In this document: in pieces, positions 1 to 12,303 of the stretch
How the letters are laid out: each line of letters opens with the position of its first letter
Position numbering within the stretch: the first letter of the stretch is position 1
Translations under genes and position numbers: made by a program
Notes under the pieces: generated by a model
Database searches by the model: none
What the model saw: only the letters and a program-made list of their open reading frames with translations
Told to the model about the DNA's origin: nothing
Source of the DNA: Adineta vaga
Lineage: Eukaryota; Rotifera
Direction of reading: 5' to 3'
DNA: 64,000 nucleotides
Assembly (NCBI GenBank): GCA_021613535.1
Contig: CP075496.1
Span: forward strand, 10,726,001 to 10,790,000

Positions 1-2169
1 TGCATATAATCGTTTTTTATTATTAGATGACTCTTCTTCTTCTTCTTCCACTTCTTCCTCAGCATCAATAGGTAATATTGTTTGATCATCATTTTCAGTT
101 TGACTTAAACGAAAATCGTTTAAACGTTCATAAGTTGGAGTAATACGACTATATCTATGATAATGATTGCCTTCGACTTCATCTTCATCGTCACCACTAT
201 CAATATCCCAAAGACGTTGTGCTAATGAACGGTGATCTATAGGATATCGACGATATGTATATGGTTGACGATGAGATGATAGTACCTGGATTGCCATGTA
301 TGACTACTTGCATAGGATGGTGCTACTCGATAAGGATCAACAACAAAATATTGTTGTTGTGTGGGCGATGAATAAAATGCTGGTGTTGCAGGTGGAAGTG
401 GTAGACGAGAATTACGTACACGTGGATATGGATATTGTATGTATCGATGATCTTGACCGGAACGAATACGACGAGTTTTTGGTAAAGATAAAGGTGGTGA
501 TTTAACGAGTATACGCATTTTAACGGGTGTTGTTTGGTAATTTTGTGAACTACATAAGATTGGTATAATCGATTCATCGGGACGTGATGGTACATAGGAT
601 GAATAATATATTGAAGAAGTTGATGGTGGATGTACACTTGAATGATATCGATGAGAATAATTAGATCTTAATGTTGGATTTAGTAATGTAGATGATGTAC
701 TGCTTGAAGTTGACTAGAAAAAAACAAACAAATAATTCGTGATTTTGTTGATAATTCAAATAAATAAATAGAAAGATTCATACCTGGCGTTTTAATGATA
801 GTGATGGTACTTGTAGACGTTGTTCAGATTGATGAATGGATGTATTCATCTTAATTTCATTCTTCATTGAATCATTTGGTGGATTATTTGATTTATACAT
901 TGTATTAGAATGTTCGTTATCAACTAAAATATCGATGATTTCAGTTGGAGTTGTTTTGTCTATATTTCTGACTTTAAATGGACCTCGAGGTGTTCGTGTA
1001 ATAGGTAGAAATGTTCCACTCGCACCTAGTTCATACGATACTTCACTATCATTTGATAACGTTTGTAATTTATTCGTGTCCATTCTATCTTTATATTTGT
1101 CATGAAGAAGAGAATCTTCATCTCTAGCATCTTCATTGGCTACTAATTTATTACTAAATAAAGTTGTTTGAGTAATATTAATATTATTCAAATCAATTTT
1201 TGAATAGAAATAAATTTGTGGAATTAATATGAAAAATAGACATATTGTACCGATTGTAAACATACCAACAATAATTACAGGAAATACCAATGATGAATGT
1301 GTATAATGATACATAAATGTCCATAATAACCACGCAATATCAATTAATATAAAAGCAAACATATTAAAACATGTCAAAGATGTTTTGGTCTTATATATTC
1401 TTGATGATTGTTCTTTTTGAATTTTACTTCGATGATGACAACGACGACAAAGAAATAGACATATTGCTATTAACGTACATACTAATAATTCTATCATTGC
1501 ATAGGTGTATGTCCCATAAAATCGATAATCAACAATACATTGAAGTGAACATGATTTCATCGATGATGTTGATACACTATGTTTTTGAAATGATAGGTCT
1601 AATTTTGGATATTCATCAATTGTTTGATATGGACAAGCACGTGGAAATGTAAAATACCACCAAAGTATTCCAATTGGTATTTGTACAAATACAAGTAATA
1701 AATAAATCAATAAAGCTGTCATTTGTTTTGTTCGATTGGATAGAATTCTTGCAGCTAACCATTGCATGATATAACGACATAATAATGCTGAATAAAGTAA
1801 TGCATATGCTAATTGAGAAAGAAATTCTCTTAAACTACAAAATAATTCATTGCCACGTATTAGAAAAAAGATGACAATAAGATAGATAAAACAAACACTG
1901 AAACAAATAAATACATTAGTTAATATCAGATGATTATTTAAATAACGAATTGAAATACATAGAAATATGAATAGAATGATTATTGTAATTAAAATTCCTA
2001 AGATTGAGAGAATAAAAATTGGAAATATCCATGGATTATGAAAGGATATAAATGAAAATGTTTGATTATCAATTAATTGTATATTATAATTAGAATTATC
2101 AAGGGAATTCGAAAAAAAATAAAGCGATTGTGATTGTATGATCGAAGAATTTAATAATGGTATATCCAT
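1..2169 (-). CDS. Class C-type seven-transmembrane receptor, 3' end outside window
   Basis: Exons read on the minus strand as 2169-784, 713-308 and 236 to beyond base 1; the phases agree across both introns (70 and 71 bases). Exon 1 (462 residues) has a short N-terminus with N-glycosylation sites but no ligand-binding Venus flytrap domain, then seven hydrophobic helices between about residues 45 and 320. A cysteine at the start of helix 3 (CSLRE) and the end of helix 7 (LIPQIYFYSK) resemble the 7tm_3 family, of which GPRC5 and Bride of sevenless are members without a classical ligand domain. The intracellular tail is long, rich in Ser, Tyr and Pro, and becomes strongly acidic near the window edge. 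The ligand is unknown. Class C assignment is inferred from the helix pattern; an unrelated orphan 7TM protein is possible. The second intron (237-307) has a weak donor and was chosen because it restores the frame. Confidence 0.6.
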
Positions 2170-5100
2170 ACTGATTTCATTCAGATAAATCTAAATAATC
2201 AGAAAAAAAGAGAAATGAAGATATGATAATGTACATTTAGATAGACTAAATAGTTTCTTTCATATGGTCAGTTCATCAATAACAAGTGAAAAATTGACTG
2301 TAAACAATAGGACAAGATGTCTCTTCAGTCAACCCCGAGGGTGCATCGTCTATATTCATACATACATCTACATATATATATATGGCTCAACAATATCATT
2401 ACTACTATTATTACTACTACTACTACTACTACTATTTTTATTATCATTATCGTCTTCAAAAAAGCTAATGGAATCGATAACATTTGATATAGATATTTTT
2501 ATGTCTTGTTATTGTTATTGTTTAGTTCTATTTCGATGTTTTGATCTCCCTCTCGATTTCTCGATTTCTCTCATCAACAAGATCAAAATTCTCTTCAATC
2601 AAAAAGTTAAATTGAAATCGGAAATTGTATTTTCTTAATAATATGTATTTAAATCATGAAAAAAACGAAAGGTTGAGGCGGCGTTTGACACGCCTCATTA
2701 TGTCCGTCCTATTCGTATGCATTCATATTGTCTAATTTTCTCGCATGAAATCAACTCTTTCCTCCTCGTTATTTCGCATACAATTCAAGGTAGACTTCAT
2801 TAAATTGGCTACAGTTACTTCATGCGAATATACATATATATATATTTATTAGCATCTATTAGACTACTCATGATTCATTTGACAATCGATTGCATAAATA
2901 AATCTTTCTACACACCTATTGAAGATCTTCTCTCACTTCCTATTATAATATGGTGAGAAAATGTTGACTTCAATCTCTATATGTGAGGGAGAGAGAGAAT
3001 ACATATATAAATAGATGCAAGATGATCTAGAGAGATCTACATTAACATATAAACTGTATATTAGACGGCAACTGTCATAGTAGAAGACAGTTTGGTTTCA
3101 ATATTATACATTTCATTTGTCCTTGAGAAAGAGATGAATAGATAGTTATAGTTAATGAGAGATGTATTGAAATGAGATAAGATATATGTAAACAAATGAT
3201 GAATGCAACTGAATTAACAACGAAAGATTTTCAAAAAACGTTGTACTAACTTTTAAACTTACTTTAATAGATCAAATGAATAAGAAATTTATCTCCTTTC
3301 TCGACAATCAAAACATGACACATCTAAGAGATGATCAATATATAATAGTCGTACTCTTTGTTTTGTACACATGCACACACATCTATTAACATAATCTCAT
3401 TTTAAAATAGATACAAGATGCACACATACATTTCTTCACAAGTCAAAATTATAACTGCTATATCAAAATTGCAATCAATTTTCAATCGATTCTCATCTCT
3501 TTCATGTTGCTTATTTATCGATTATAAAATATGACAAAAAAAAAGACTTTCGTTTTGATAGATCACTTGACTATTTATCTGAATAGTTATGAATATGTAC
3601 GCATTATATCACAATATCGAAAAGATAACAATACATCATCGGACAATTGAAAGAAAAAAAATTATAAAAAAGCCTTACCTGATATGACTAATTCTCCTTA
3701 GTTGAATATGTTTAAATGAGTATTAAAGATGCCAATTGACGGACACTATAGATACATGTAGGCTCACATGTACATACATACATACACACATATATATATA
3801 TGTATGAAAATGTGTGTCACAGTCATTAACATTCATGAATGATAATAAGAAGAGAACGAGAAGGAGAAAGAGAAATCGACGAGAAAGGATACTTTTTTTG
3901 CATGGCGACTATAACTTTTGCAGTTTATTCAAAATGAGACAAGAAAAAGGAGAAAGAAGAAAAGGAACACCAGTTCTTTTTCTTCTCGCTGCCATTTACG
4001 TTATCAAGAGAGAAACAGTACCAATCACTGTTCATATGATGATCAATTACAAATGAGAATAATAAAAATTGAATGACAATCACTCTCACATTAGTCAAGC
4101 AATTGAAAAACAAAAAGGCACTCTATCACATCAAAGATTATAACCAGAATTATACAATCCACTCATTTGGTTCTATTTTAAACTTATATCGAATGACTAA
4201 GAAGGTCATTGATACAAAAATGTGAAAGTCAAATGACTTTGCCTCTTTCTCATGTCACTGCTAGTGTTAACATGAACGAAGATTTGATTAAAAGAAAATC
4301 TCCGGCATGGAAGTAAAAGATAATTCTCATACAATTAAACTGCTTGCATAATAGCGACAAAGACAATGAAGAAGTAGGAATGCAAATATAGGAAATTGAA
4401 TCAGATTTGTTAGATGAGATGAAAAAAGACATAGGAAGAGAGATGGAAAAAGACATTTTTTTCTCTCTCCATTACATTCAAGTATATGAATAATTCCAAT
4501 CAATAAGTATATTTATTTTCTTCGCTGAAAGTACAAAATGATTACATTTCAACTATTGCTTTTTTTTCTTCTCTATATATAATCAAGCAAAATCTTGTCG
4601 AGTGTTTTTTATCAAAGGTATGTTCAATAGAACATATGCTATGAAGTAAGCTTACACAAAAGAAAAATGTACTAATTAGAGATTCTGTATACATATGAGA
4701 ACAATGTTCATTACAGGCAAACAGATTGTCTGTACGGCTGACGCCTTTCTTTTTCTTCATAGTTGAATAATCGATTAGAATCATTCTGTCTTTCTTTAGT
4801 TCTCTACTCTTATACATTGCCCCCCTTTTTCCACTTAACAATCACATTCAATTAGATTGTTTTACATGCCTGAACATCTTACAAAAGTAAATTATTATTA
4901 TTATTATCATTGTCTACTATAAAAGAATGCCATATTAGAATGAAAATCATCAGATGTAAGACCGTCTATGTTGATTGCTTATGATAAAGTAAATCGAACA
5001 TATAAATAATGTCGATTGTATAGAAGTGAGTAAAGCCATAGAAACAATTACTTGATAATCGTATTCATCGTCATCATCTTTATGAAAATAAATAGAAGTA

Positions 5101-5180
5101 GAGCATATAAACACTACTTGAAAGAGATGAAAGTGTGCAAAGAACATCAATATAATTGATCAGAGATTTCTTTTATGTCA
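2170..5180. other. Intergenic, no gene seen
   Basis: AT-rich spacer between the receptor's 5' end and the MIER-derived fragment. It has short open frames without domain or codon signal, a TAC/TTA trinucleotide run near 2398-2450 and several short TA runs. It probably contains the receptor promoter near 2200-2700. I see no RNA gene or transposon. Confidence 0.5.
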
Positions 5181-5600
5181 CACAAATTCATCATATACAA
5201 AAGAAAGAAAGAAAGAATGAACCAACAACTAATTCGAATTTTTCGCCGTTAAGCCTAGACTAAAACTTGTTGGTATTGATTTTTAAGAAACAAGTCTAAA
5301 CTTAAACAATGTTTCGATATTAACTGATCATCACACTCTTTTGTTCATATGCATTTGTTAATTGAAGTTTTTGTTCAATAAAGAATTTCTCGAAATAATC
5401 ACTAAAACAAAGAGAGATGGATTAGAAGAAAGAAATAAAAACTTGTTCAAGTAGATCAGACAGGATCAGATATATGCCACGCGAAAAAGAATGACTCAAA
5501 TGGAAACCTTGAAATGAAATTAAATCTGCATATATATATATATAGTATTATTGATTTAGAAGGTTATAGATTTGTTCTCGTGACTGTCAAATATGATTTC
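5181..5600 (-). pseudogene. Decayed partial copy of the MIER last exon and 3' flank
   Basis: This stretch matches 6350-6850, the last MIER exon plus flanks, in the same orientation and at about 1.2 kb distance. Shared landmarks in order are the run before the stop (5193 against 6358), the segment read as Phe-Ile-Glu-Gln-x-Leu-Gln-Leu-Thr-Asn-Ala-Tyr-Glu-Gln, the splice acceptor region (about 5400 against 6707), and a TA run with the following flank (5530 against 6775). The Ser/Asn-rich segment is deleted, a stop codon follows about 26 residues after the acceptor, and no upstream MIER exons are present. It is therefore a non-functional duplicate fragment. Confidence 0.75.
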
Positions 5601-6414
5601 AAAATAAAATTTTTCGATTATAAAAACAGTTTTATAAAAAGAATAAATACGACTTAGACGATATCTGATATTTTCATAGAAGTTTGATGTTTTACTGATA
5701 AAATGGTATTGTTAAGAAACTGCAGAAACAAGAATTTCTTAAGTATAGTTGGTGAAATATGACTGATCTTTTATTGCTTTCTAAACACTGAGGTGAAGAT
5801 TCCAGTATCATTGATTGACCATTATCTCGATAACTTCATCTAATTATGTTTAAAATGACTAGTTTTGATTTAGAAGATTTACTTGATCAAGAACCATCTA
5901 TACTAGGTTTTTTGTAGCAAAGCAGCTAACATCTCACTGTTTGATGATCCTCATAAAGAATGGATGGAATGTACGCAAATATTTCATAAAATAAGAAATA
6001 ATACTTGATTAAGCCAACTAAATAGCTACAATTAAACATACTAATGCTTTAAATAATCAAAGTGTTTGTGAGACACTTCCAATACACAAGAACATAACTT
6101 TCAGATCTTGATTGTACGCAAATATATGTAATATGTATTGCTTTCTTTGTATAGTCCCTCATTGTAATCTTATATTGTTTATCATGTGATATTAATTAAT
6201 CGATATTCCCTTATGTAATGGACTTCATTACTAGTGAACTCATGTCCTTGTCAAATGAGAACGTTATAATTTCTTTTCATTTCTTTTCTAATCGAAACTA
6301 AATGGAATACGGTCAGTACGATTTTTATGTCAGAGATATTTTATTATACAATAAAACATATACAAAAGAAAAGAAAGAATGAATAAACCAAAAATTAACT
6401 CGATCTCTTTCACT
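5601..6414. other. Spacer between pseudogene fragment and MIER
   Basis: AT-rich sequence with no credible open frame. It probably includes the MIER 3' UTR close to 6400. Nothing else is recognised. Confidence 0.5.
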
Positions 6415-8220
6415 TTATTTATTATCTTCAATCGACTTTTTTGTGGCCACCACTGGACTTGAACTTGTTGTTATTTGTTCATTGTGACTTAGATCATGTT
6501 GATCAGTATCAGTTGAGTTCATCAATGGTTTTGTTCGTTTCATTGTTGACATTGGTTTTAAAAACAAATCTGAACTTAAACGACGTTTCGTTAATGATTG
6601 ATCACCACTTAATTGAGGGTTTAACAATGATGATGATGAATTATTTTGTTCATATGCATTTGTTAATTGAAGTTCTTGTTCAATGAAGAATTTCTCGAGA
6701 TAATCACTAGAATAAAAAGTTATTCTACTGCATTAGATAGAATTAGTGGACACCTTGAAGTGAAAGTAGATCTTTATATATATATATATGTTCGTAGGAT
6801 GAATAATATTAATGATTCGAAAGGTTATATGATTGTTTTCAACTTGTGTACGAAATTACTAACAACGAATATAAAAGTGATACAAAATACATAATGATGA
6901 CAGAGTCTCAGGAGAATACTTATGGAAAAAAGGACTTTTGAGAAGGTAATTGAACAAATATAGTTCAATGAAAATAATTTGATAAACTAACGTTTTGATA
7001 TAGTGTTTATGTAGTTAAATAATGAATTGGTATAACTTACGTAACATAAGGATGCAGATGAAAACGTCGTTTTTCAACACGATTTTGTCGAACAAAAACG
7101 TCATGACGAGCTGATTTTTTCCAAATGTAATAAAAAAATATAAGTTCATTCACCGTACGATTTGGAAGCTAAATTACATAAGATTTCCCATTTTTTTTCA
7201 AGTTAAAACTAAAAGTTAACCTTAAACGCAGAAAAATCTTTGCCATAATCTTTAAAACATTGTTCAAATTGATCACATTCCGATAATGTCCATGGTGCTG
7301 ATATAACTAAATACAGAAGATTTATGGTCAAAGAAGTAAGATTGACAGTTAGATTTACAAAAGTTCTTGTCAGTTGTGGGTAAACGAAGTTTTTCTAAAG
7401 CTTGCTCGATATTATAATTCGTTGATAGGAGTATTTCGAGTATCATCTCCTGATCAGCTGTTCGAACTAGAATAGAAATGAGTTGTCATAGATATCTGTT
7501 GTTCCTTATAAATAAACGTACATTCTTTAGCAGCTAATTTCAAATATTTATTTACTAACGTCGAATTCTCCTCTTGATTTGCATCCAAAGGCGGAGACCA
7601 AAGTAGTTGATCATAGAAGGGTTCTAGAACAATTCAAATAAGATAGATTTAATTAAAAAATGATCAATTCAAACCTTGATTAATGAGTTCAGTTAAAGCA
7701 ACTAGATCAGGAACAATTGCTTGATAATGGTCACCAATATTGATGGCCTGGCGAACGTGAGCAAGAAGTTATTTAATAATTTTATCTTCAATTTTTCTTT
7801 ATCCTGTCACTTACTTTTTGCCAATAAAATGGAAATGATGAATCATCGATATCTTCTTCATCTCCGTTTTCATCTAGAATACAATCAAGTTTTCAGTAGG
7901 TTATTTTCACTGAATTCTGCTTTCAATTTTTACTTAAGGTCGGATGTTCAGCAATTAATAAACGTTGATAACCATTATCTTCTTGATCACTGGAATCTTC
8001 TTCCTCTTCAGAAGATGAAGAACTTAGTTCTTCCTGCTTTGATACAGTCACATTTGCTATATTTGATGAACTTGTATATAGTTTCCTTAGATCTTCAATT
8101 GGCATATCACTTTCCTAATAAATGAAATGATATATTTTCATATTCTCTTATTAAACATTTATCTTACTACTGTTAGTTTAACAATTTCTGTTTGAATAAA
8201 GTCATCAGTAACATCTGTTC

Positions 8221-8251
<31 letters not shown>

Positions 8252-8338
8252 TTCTTCATTATCAATTTGGTTTTTTATCTCATTTAATAGCTGTTCTTCT
8301 TCAGTATGTTCTGATTTTGAAGCTTGATTTTCAGCCAT
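6415..8338 (-). CDS. MIER1: MIER-family ELM2-SANT transcriptional corepressor
   Basis: Nine exons on the minus strand: 8338-8168, 8114-7934, 7873-7815, 7747-7675, 7623-7522, 7466-7359, 7306-7221, 7168-7041 and 6706-6415. All phases agree and give 399 residues. The N-terminus is acidic with a polyglutamine run. Residues about 138-231 form an ELM2 domain (IGDHYQAIVPDL, then DQLLWSP, then an alanine/leucine helix with EQALEKLR). Residues about 233-290 form a SANT domain (APWTLSECDQFEQCFKDYGK, then FYYIWKKSARHDVF). This order is typical of MIER1-3, nuclear proteins that recruit HDAC1/2 through ELM2-SANT and repress transcription. The start is the first ATG of the N-terminal exon, in a context free of upstream in-frame ATG. 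The C-terminus is Ser/Asn-rich and basic. The numbered paralogue cannot be decided. A broken copy of the last exon lies downstream. Confidence 0.9.
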
Positions 8339-8775
8339 CGATAAAATTTTATCTAAATAATCGAAGCAAACTAAACAATATCACATGAGATCAGAGAACA
8401 TCTTCTACTTGTAAAAAGAAAAACTTTATTTTTTAATTCAATGAACAAAAAACAACAGAAACATGAGTTTAAAATGTCGATGTCACATGCATCTGCGTTT
8501 TGTAAAGATGAAAGTGTTTCAATATCATTATCTAGCTGGATTAAAATTGTGCTAAACTCGTATCATTTTCATGACTGAAAATCTATGACTAAATTGCTTT
8601 TTTTGTATTTTTTTTAAAACAAGAATTTAGTCAGTTTGTCTAAGTAATCGAATATGAAAACATCGAAGTCAAATTCGATGTATAATTATGCTTGATTAAA
8701 TAGTTGTATATATGTTAAAAAGTAAGTACATGATACAAAACGAAACATAAGATATTATATTGTAAGAAGCGATAT
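8339..8775. other. Spacer between MIER start and phosphatase stop
   Basis: About 440 bases, AT-rich, without an open frame of interest. It must hold the MIER promoter and 5' UTR and the 3' UTR of the upstream phosphatase gene on the same strand. Confidence 0.5.
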
Positions 8776-10615
8776 TTAATCAGTTGTTGATCCACTTCCA
8801 AGATCTGAAAGAACTGATCGTTTAAATGAACCAACCATATAACGAAACTATAGAAAAGAAGAAATAATTTAATTATTAACTTGTGAACGATAAAATTAAC
8901 ATACTGCAATGATAGCCACAACGCTTCCTAAGATGGCACCACTAAGGACATCTGTAGCATGATGACGATTATCTGTAATACGTGTGATGCCTTAAAAAAC
9001 AATAGGACATATATGAATCGGAAAGGAGATGAAAATGAAACGAACCAATATAAGCCGCTAAAGCAAAACAGAGCATTTCCATTACATATGGAAATAGACC
9101 AATATTACGGTAATTCCAGACTTTATGTATATAAAGCTAGAAATAATGAAGAGATCAACTACTTTTGAATATATAAAGGAAGAAGAAAACGTACAGCTAA
9201 GAATATCAAACCACAAAAAGCTGTTGAGGCATGACCAGATGGAAATGATTGACTGAAAAAAAAGTACAATTATTTATGTCATAACATGAATCTATAGAAT
9301 TCATCTTTCGATTATATACAAAGTCTCTAATATCAAAAAAAAGATATTTTAGTTTTCGTTGAAAGTCAAATATTAACTTAAGATTGTATTTCTAATCAAT
9401 TGATTTTGCTACATTAACTTTATGATCGTTCTATAAATCGACTCTACGCTAATCGATGATAAAATTTTCGTGAAAAGAAAAAGAATGTCTTCTGGCTACG
9501 AATTATATTCTCTTTACATACCGAATATCATGAGCACCATCTTTTTCTTTCACAATATCACTTGTTTCTCCCAGACATGTATAATTAACGAGCCATTCAT
9601 TAGGATCATTACAAAAATCTTTATAAGAATATTTTCCAAAACATGATGGGATAAAATGTGGTCGTAACCGACCAACAGTGACTTTGCCAACATTCGTTAA
9701 AAATGAATTAGCACAGTTTGCAAAGATGAATACACCTAGTAAACAACATAATTATTTTCTACTAAAAAATTCTAATCCTAAACATACCAACAATAATATA
9801 AAGATTACCCAACCATTCAGAAATATCGTACACATTTGTACGAATTTGAATTTTATAAACTACTTTTGCAGCTTTCTTTCGAATTAAATAATACCAACGA
9901 ACACCTTCTGACAGAATAATCTAAAACCAAAAAAAACTCAACCTATCTTTGCTTTTTTCAAATAATCTACATACGACAATTAATGGTATAATAATTGCAC
10001 ATACAAATAAAAGCCAAGTTGGAAAAACTTTTTTTTCGGGTGGTGGATGATAAAGATTTAAATCCGAACATAAAAATGCACGGCGTACAGGTTTTACAAG
10101 ATATTTAAACATTAACCATGTTAGAAGTACTATTGTAAATAAAAATCACATAAATATATGAAATTAATAAAGGAACACATACCAATGATAAGTGAAATAC
10201 CATCAAACACGATTTTCAATACTGATACTGGTTGTAAAATTGCTGTACGACTAAAATTAAAAACAGATGCGGTTGATGTATATACATAAATAAAGAATAT
10301 TTTTTAATCATAGAAAACCTTTTAGTATCTGCCGATGAAATCTCCATCGAACCATAGGACATAACTGAACCGTCAGATCTGAGTGCATTAGTTCTCATTG
10401 TAGAGGCAAAAAAATGATTCAACAACTATTCGTTGAATGGTATTTTTATATCTTTTTTCTTCTTCTTCTTCTTCTTTATTCTGTTCTATATGATCATAAA
10501 GAGAAAGAGAGAAAAAAATCGAATACCTTCGTACTGCCACATTTGGTGTTGCAAGCCATTTTCTTTCAGGTGAATCATCGCGATAGTTTTGTGGACGTGC
10601 TGTATCGCTTTTCAT
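8776..10615 (-). CDS. PLPP: Phospholipid (lipid phosphate) phosphatase, PAP2 family, copy 2
   Basis: Minus-strand exons: 10704-10527, 10393-10319, 10250-10183, 10129-9975, 9920-9788, 9735-9522, 9252-9195, 9136-9046, 8990-8905 and 8847-8776. With the first clear in-frame ATG at 10615 the product is 346 residues. All three PAP2 catalytic motifs are present: KVTVGRLRP, then PSGHAS, then TRITDNRHHATD, with six hydrophobic helices around them as in integral membrane lipid phosphate phosphatases. These enzymes dephosphorylate lysophosphatidate, phosphatidate and sphingosine-1-phosphate at the outer membrane face. A glycosylation-type NYT lies in the loop between motifs 1 and 2. The exon holding the start is open further upstream to a splice acceptor at 10705, so a longer N-terminus from an unseen exon is possible. 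The next copy of the same family lies immediately upstream. Confidence 0.85.
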
Positions 10616-10823
10616 TTTTTGTTTGAAATCGGTTGGTGATGGTCGTTGACGACAGGACGAACTTTGTTCTAAACCAAGTGTAGTATCCGAATCAGTATCA
10701 GCCACTGCGAGATTAGTTTTTATCCTATTCTGAATCGAATTTATATCTATAAATGATCGAGAAAAAAGCTTGATGTAAGTCAGATATTTATTGTTATAGG
10801 AAAGAAAAGCAAATTAAAATAGT

Positions 10824-12238
10824 TTAAAAAGTATCAGATTGTTTATTGAAACGATTCATATTATTCATTGAGAGATCTCCATTTTGCGTTAGTGATGTTT
10901 TTGGACAGCCATGTGCTGCAGTATAAGGTAAAAATCTTGGATCATAATGACGCCAATTAAGAATAAATTTAAATGTAACAAAAGCGATCAATGAACCAAC
11001 TACACCACCAACAAACACATCATTCCAATGATGATGAAAATCACTGATACGTGTATATCCTAAAAGAGATTCAATGGATGAGAGATGATTTTCAAACAAA
11101 AAACAAACATAGTTTTATTTACCAACATAAAATCCAAGAATAGCAAAACCTGTTTGAAATAAATGACCAAGAATACCAAGATGACGCCATGACCATGAAA
11201 CATGAATATACATTACTAACCAACCCAAACCAACTAGAACATCAAAGAAAAAAAAAGAAGAGATATTTTTGTCAGTAATTTATCTTCAAATGTCTATTCG
11301 AAGTTTTTTTCCAATAGAAAACTTACAAAATAATGGTGCAGTATGTCCACTAAAAAACGATCGTCTAAATGAAATAGAGAGAAATATTTTCTACTTATAT
11401 TGTTTCATTTGATAATACAATATACCGTGCTTCCCGAACAGCTGTATAATCTGTATTTAGACATGTATAATGCTGATCAGAAATTTGATATGAATTATAT
11501 ACGTCGATGGGTGCAGCTGCTGCACTTGAACAATTAAAACTCGGTTGACAAACAGCCAAAAAATGTGGCCGTAATTCTCCAACAAAATTTTTTGCTACTT
11601 CCGTTAATACCCATGTTGATAGATAACCATATGCAAATACCACTAGATAAATAATAAGAAATGAATTTTCTTCAAGAGAAAAACATAACAAATTTCTTCA
11701 CCTGTAAGAATATATAAATTACGAACAAAAGGAGAAATACGAATTGTTTTTGAATGACATAATTCGAGACGAATTAAAAATACTTCTTTGGGATATCGTG
11801 TAAAATAGAATCGTTTACAGAATTCTGTCGCCCACATCTATTAATTGATTATTATTATTATTATTATTATTAAAGATAGAAATTCATTCAATTACCCAAA
11901 TTAGTGGAAGAGCAATCGACAAAATAACTGCTGCATATGTTGGTATAGTATTGTCTTTATAAGGATACTTTATTGATGTATCCGAACAAAAGAATCCACG
12001 TGAAAATGGTACGGCAACATAATGTGAAATAACTGTAACGACCAATACTAAATAATCAAAACCAAATCATCAATAATATTTTCTTTGAAAAAAGGATATA
12101 TCATTTACATATGCTAAGACTGATTACATCGAGTATAACACGCCATATTGTTTCGGTATGATGATATTGATCAGTTGCTAGTGGTTCTGATGTAGGTACA
12201 GCAATAGCTGTAGACGATGATGGTTTTCCGTTTCTCAT
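10824..12238 (-). CDS. PLPP: Phospholipid (lipid phosphate) phosphatase, PAP2 family, copy 1
   Basis: Minus-strand exons: 12303-12109, 12047-11896, 11837-11702, 11642-11426, 11364-11327, 11233-11123 and 11059-10824. All phases agree. From the in-frame ATG at 12238 the product is 339 residues. Motifs: KNFVGELRP near residue 157, FSGHT near 216 and SDFHHHWND near 265, the catalytic PAP2 set, with hydrophobic helices matching a six-pass membrane enzyme. Motif 2 has Phe instead of the usual Pro before SGH. Expected substrates are lipid phosphates such as lysophosphatidate and sphingosine-1-phosphate. The first exon continues open upstream to an acceptor at 12304, where it starts with TG, so an initiator ATG split by an intron (A|TG) is an alternative start. 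It is a tandem paralogue of the gene that follows it about 120-210 bases downstream. Confidence 0.87.
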
Positions 12239-12303
12239 TGGAACTATAGTTTTTTCTTCTGTTCCAATTGGATGAATGTCGTTTCGATGGTGTGATCCGA
12301 GCA

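Noticed and set aside
237-307. Apparent frameshift in the receptor tail
   Set aside because: A 71-base GT-AG intron with correct phase explains the change of frame.
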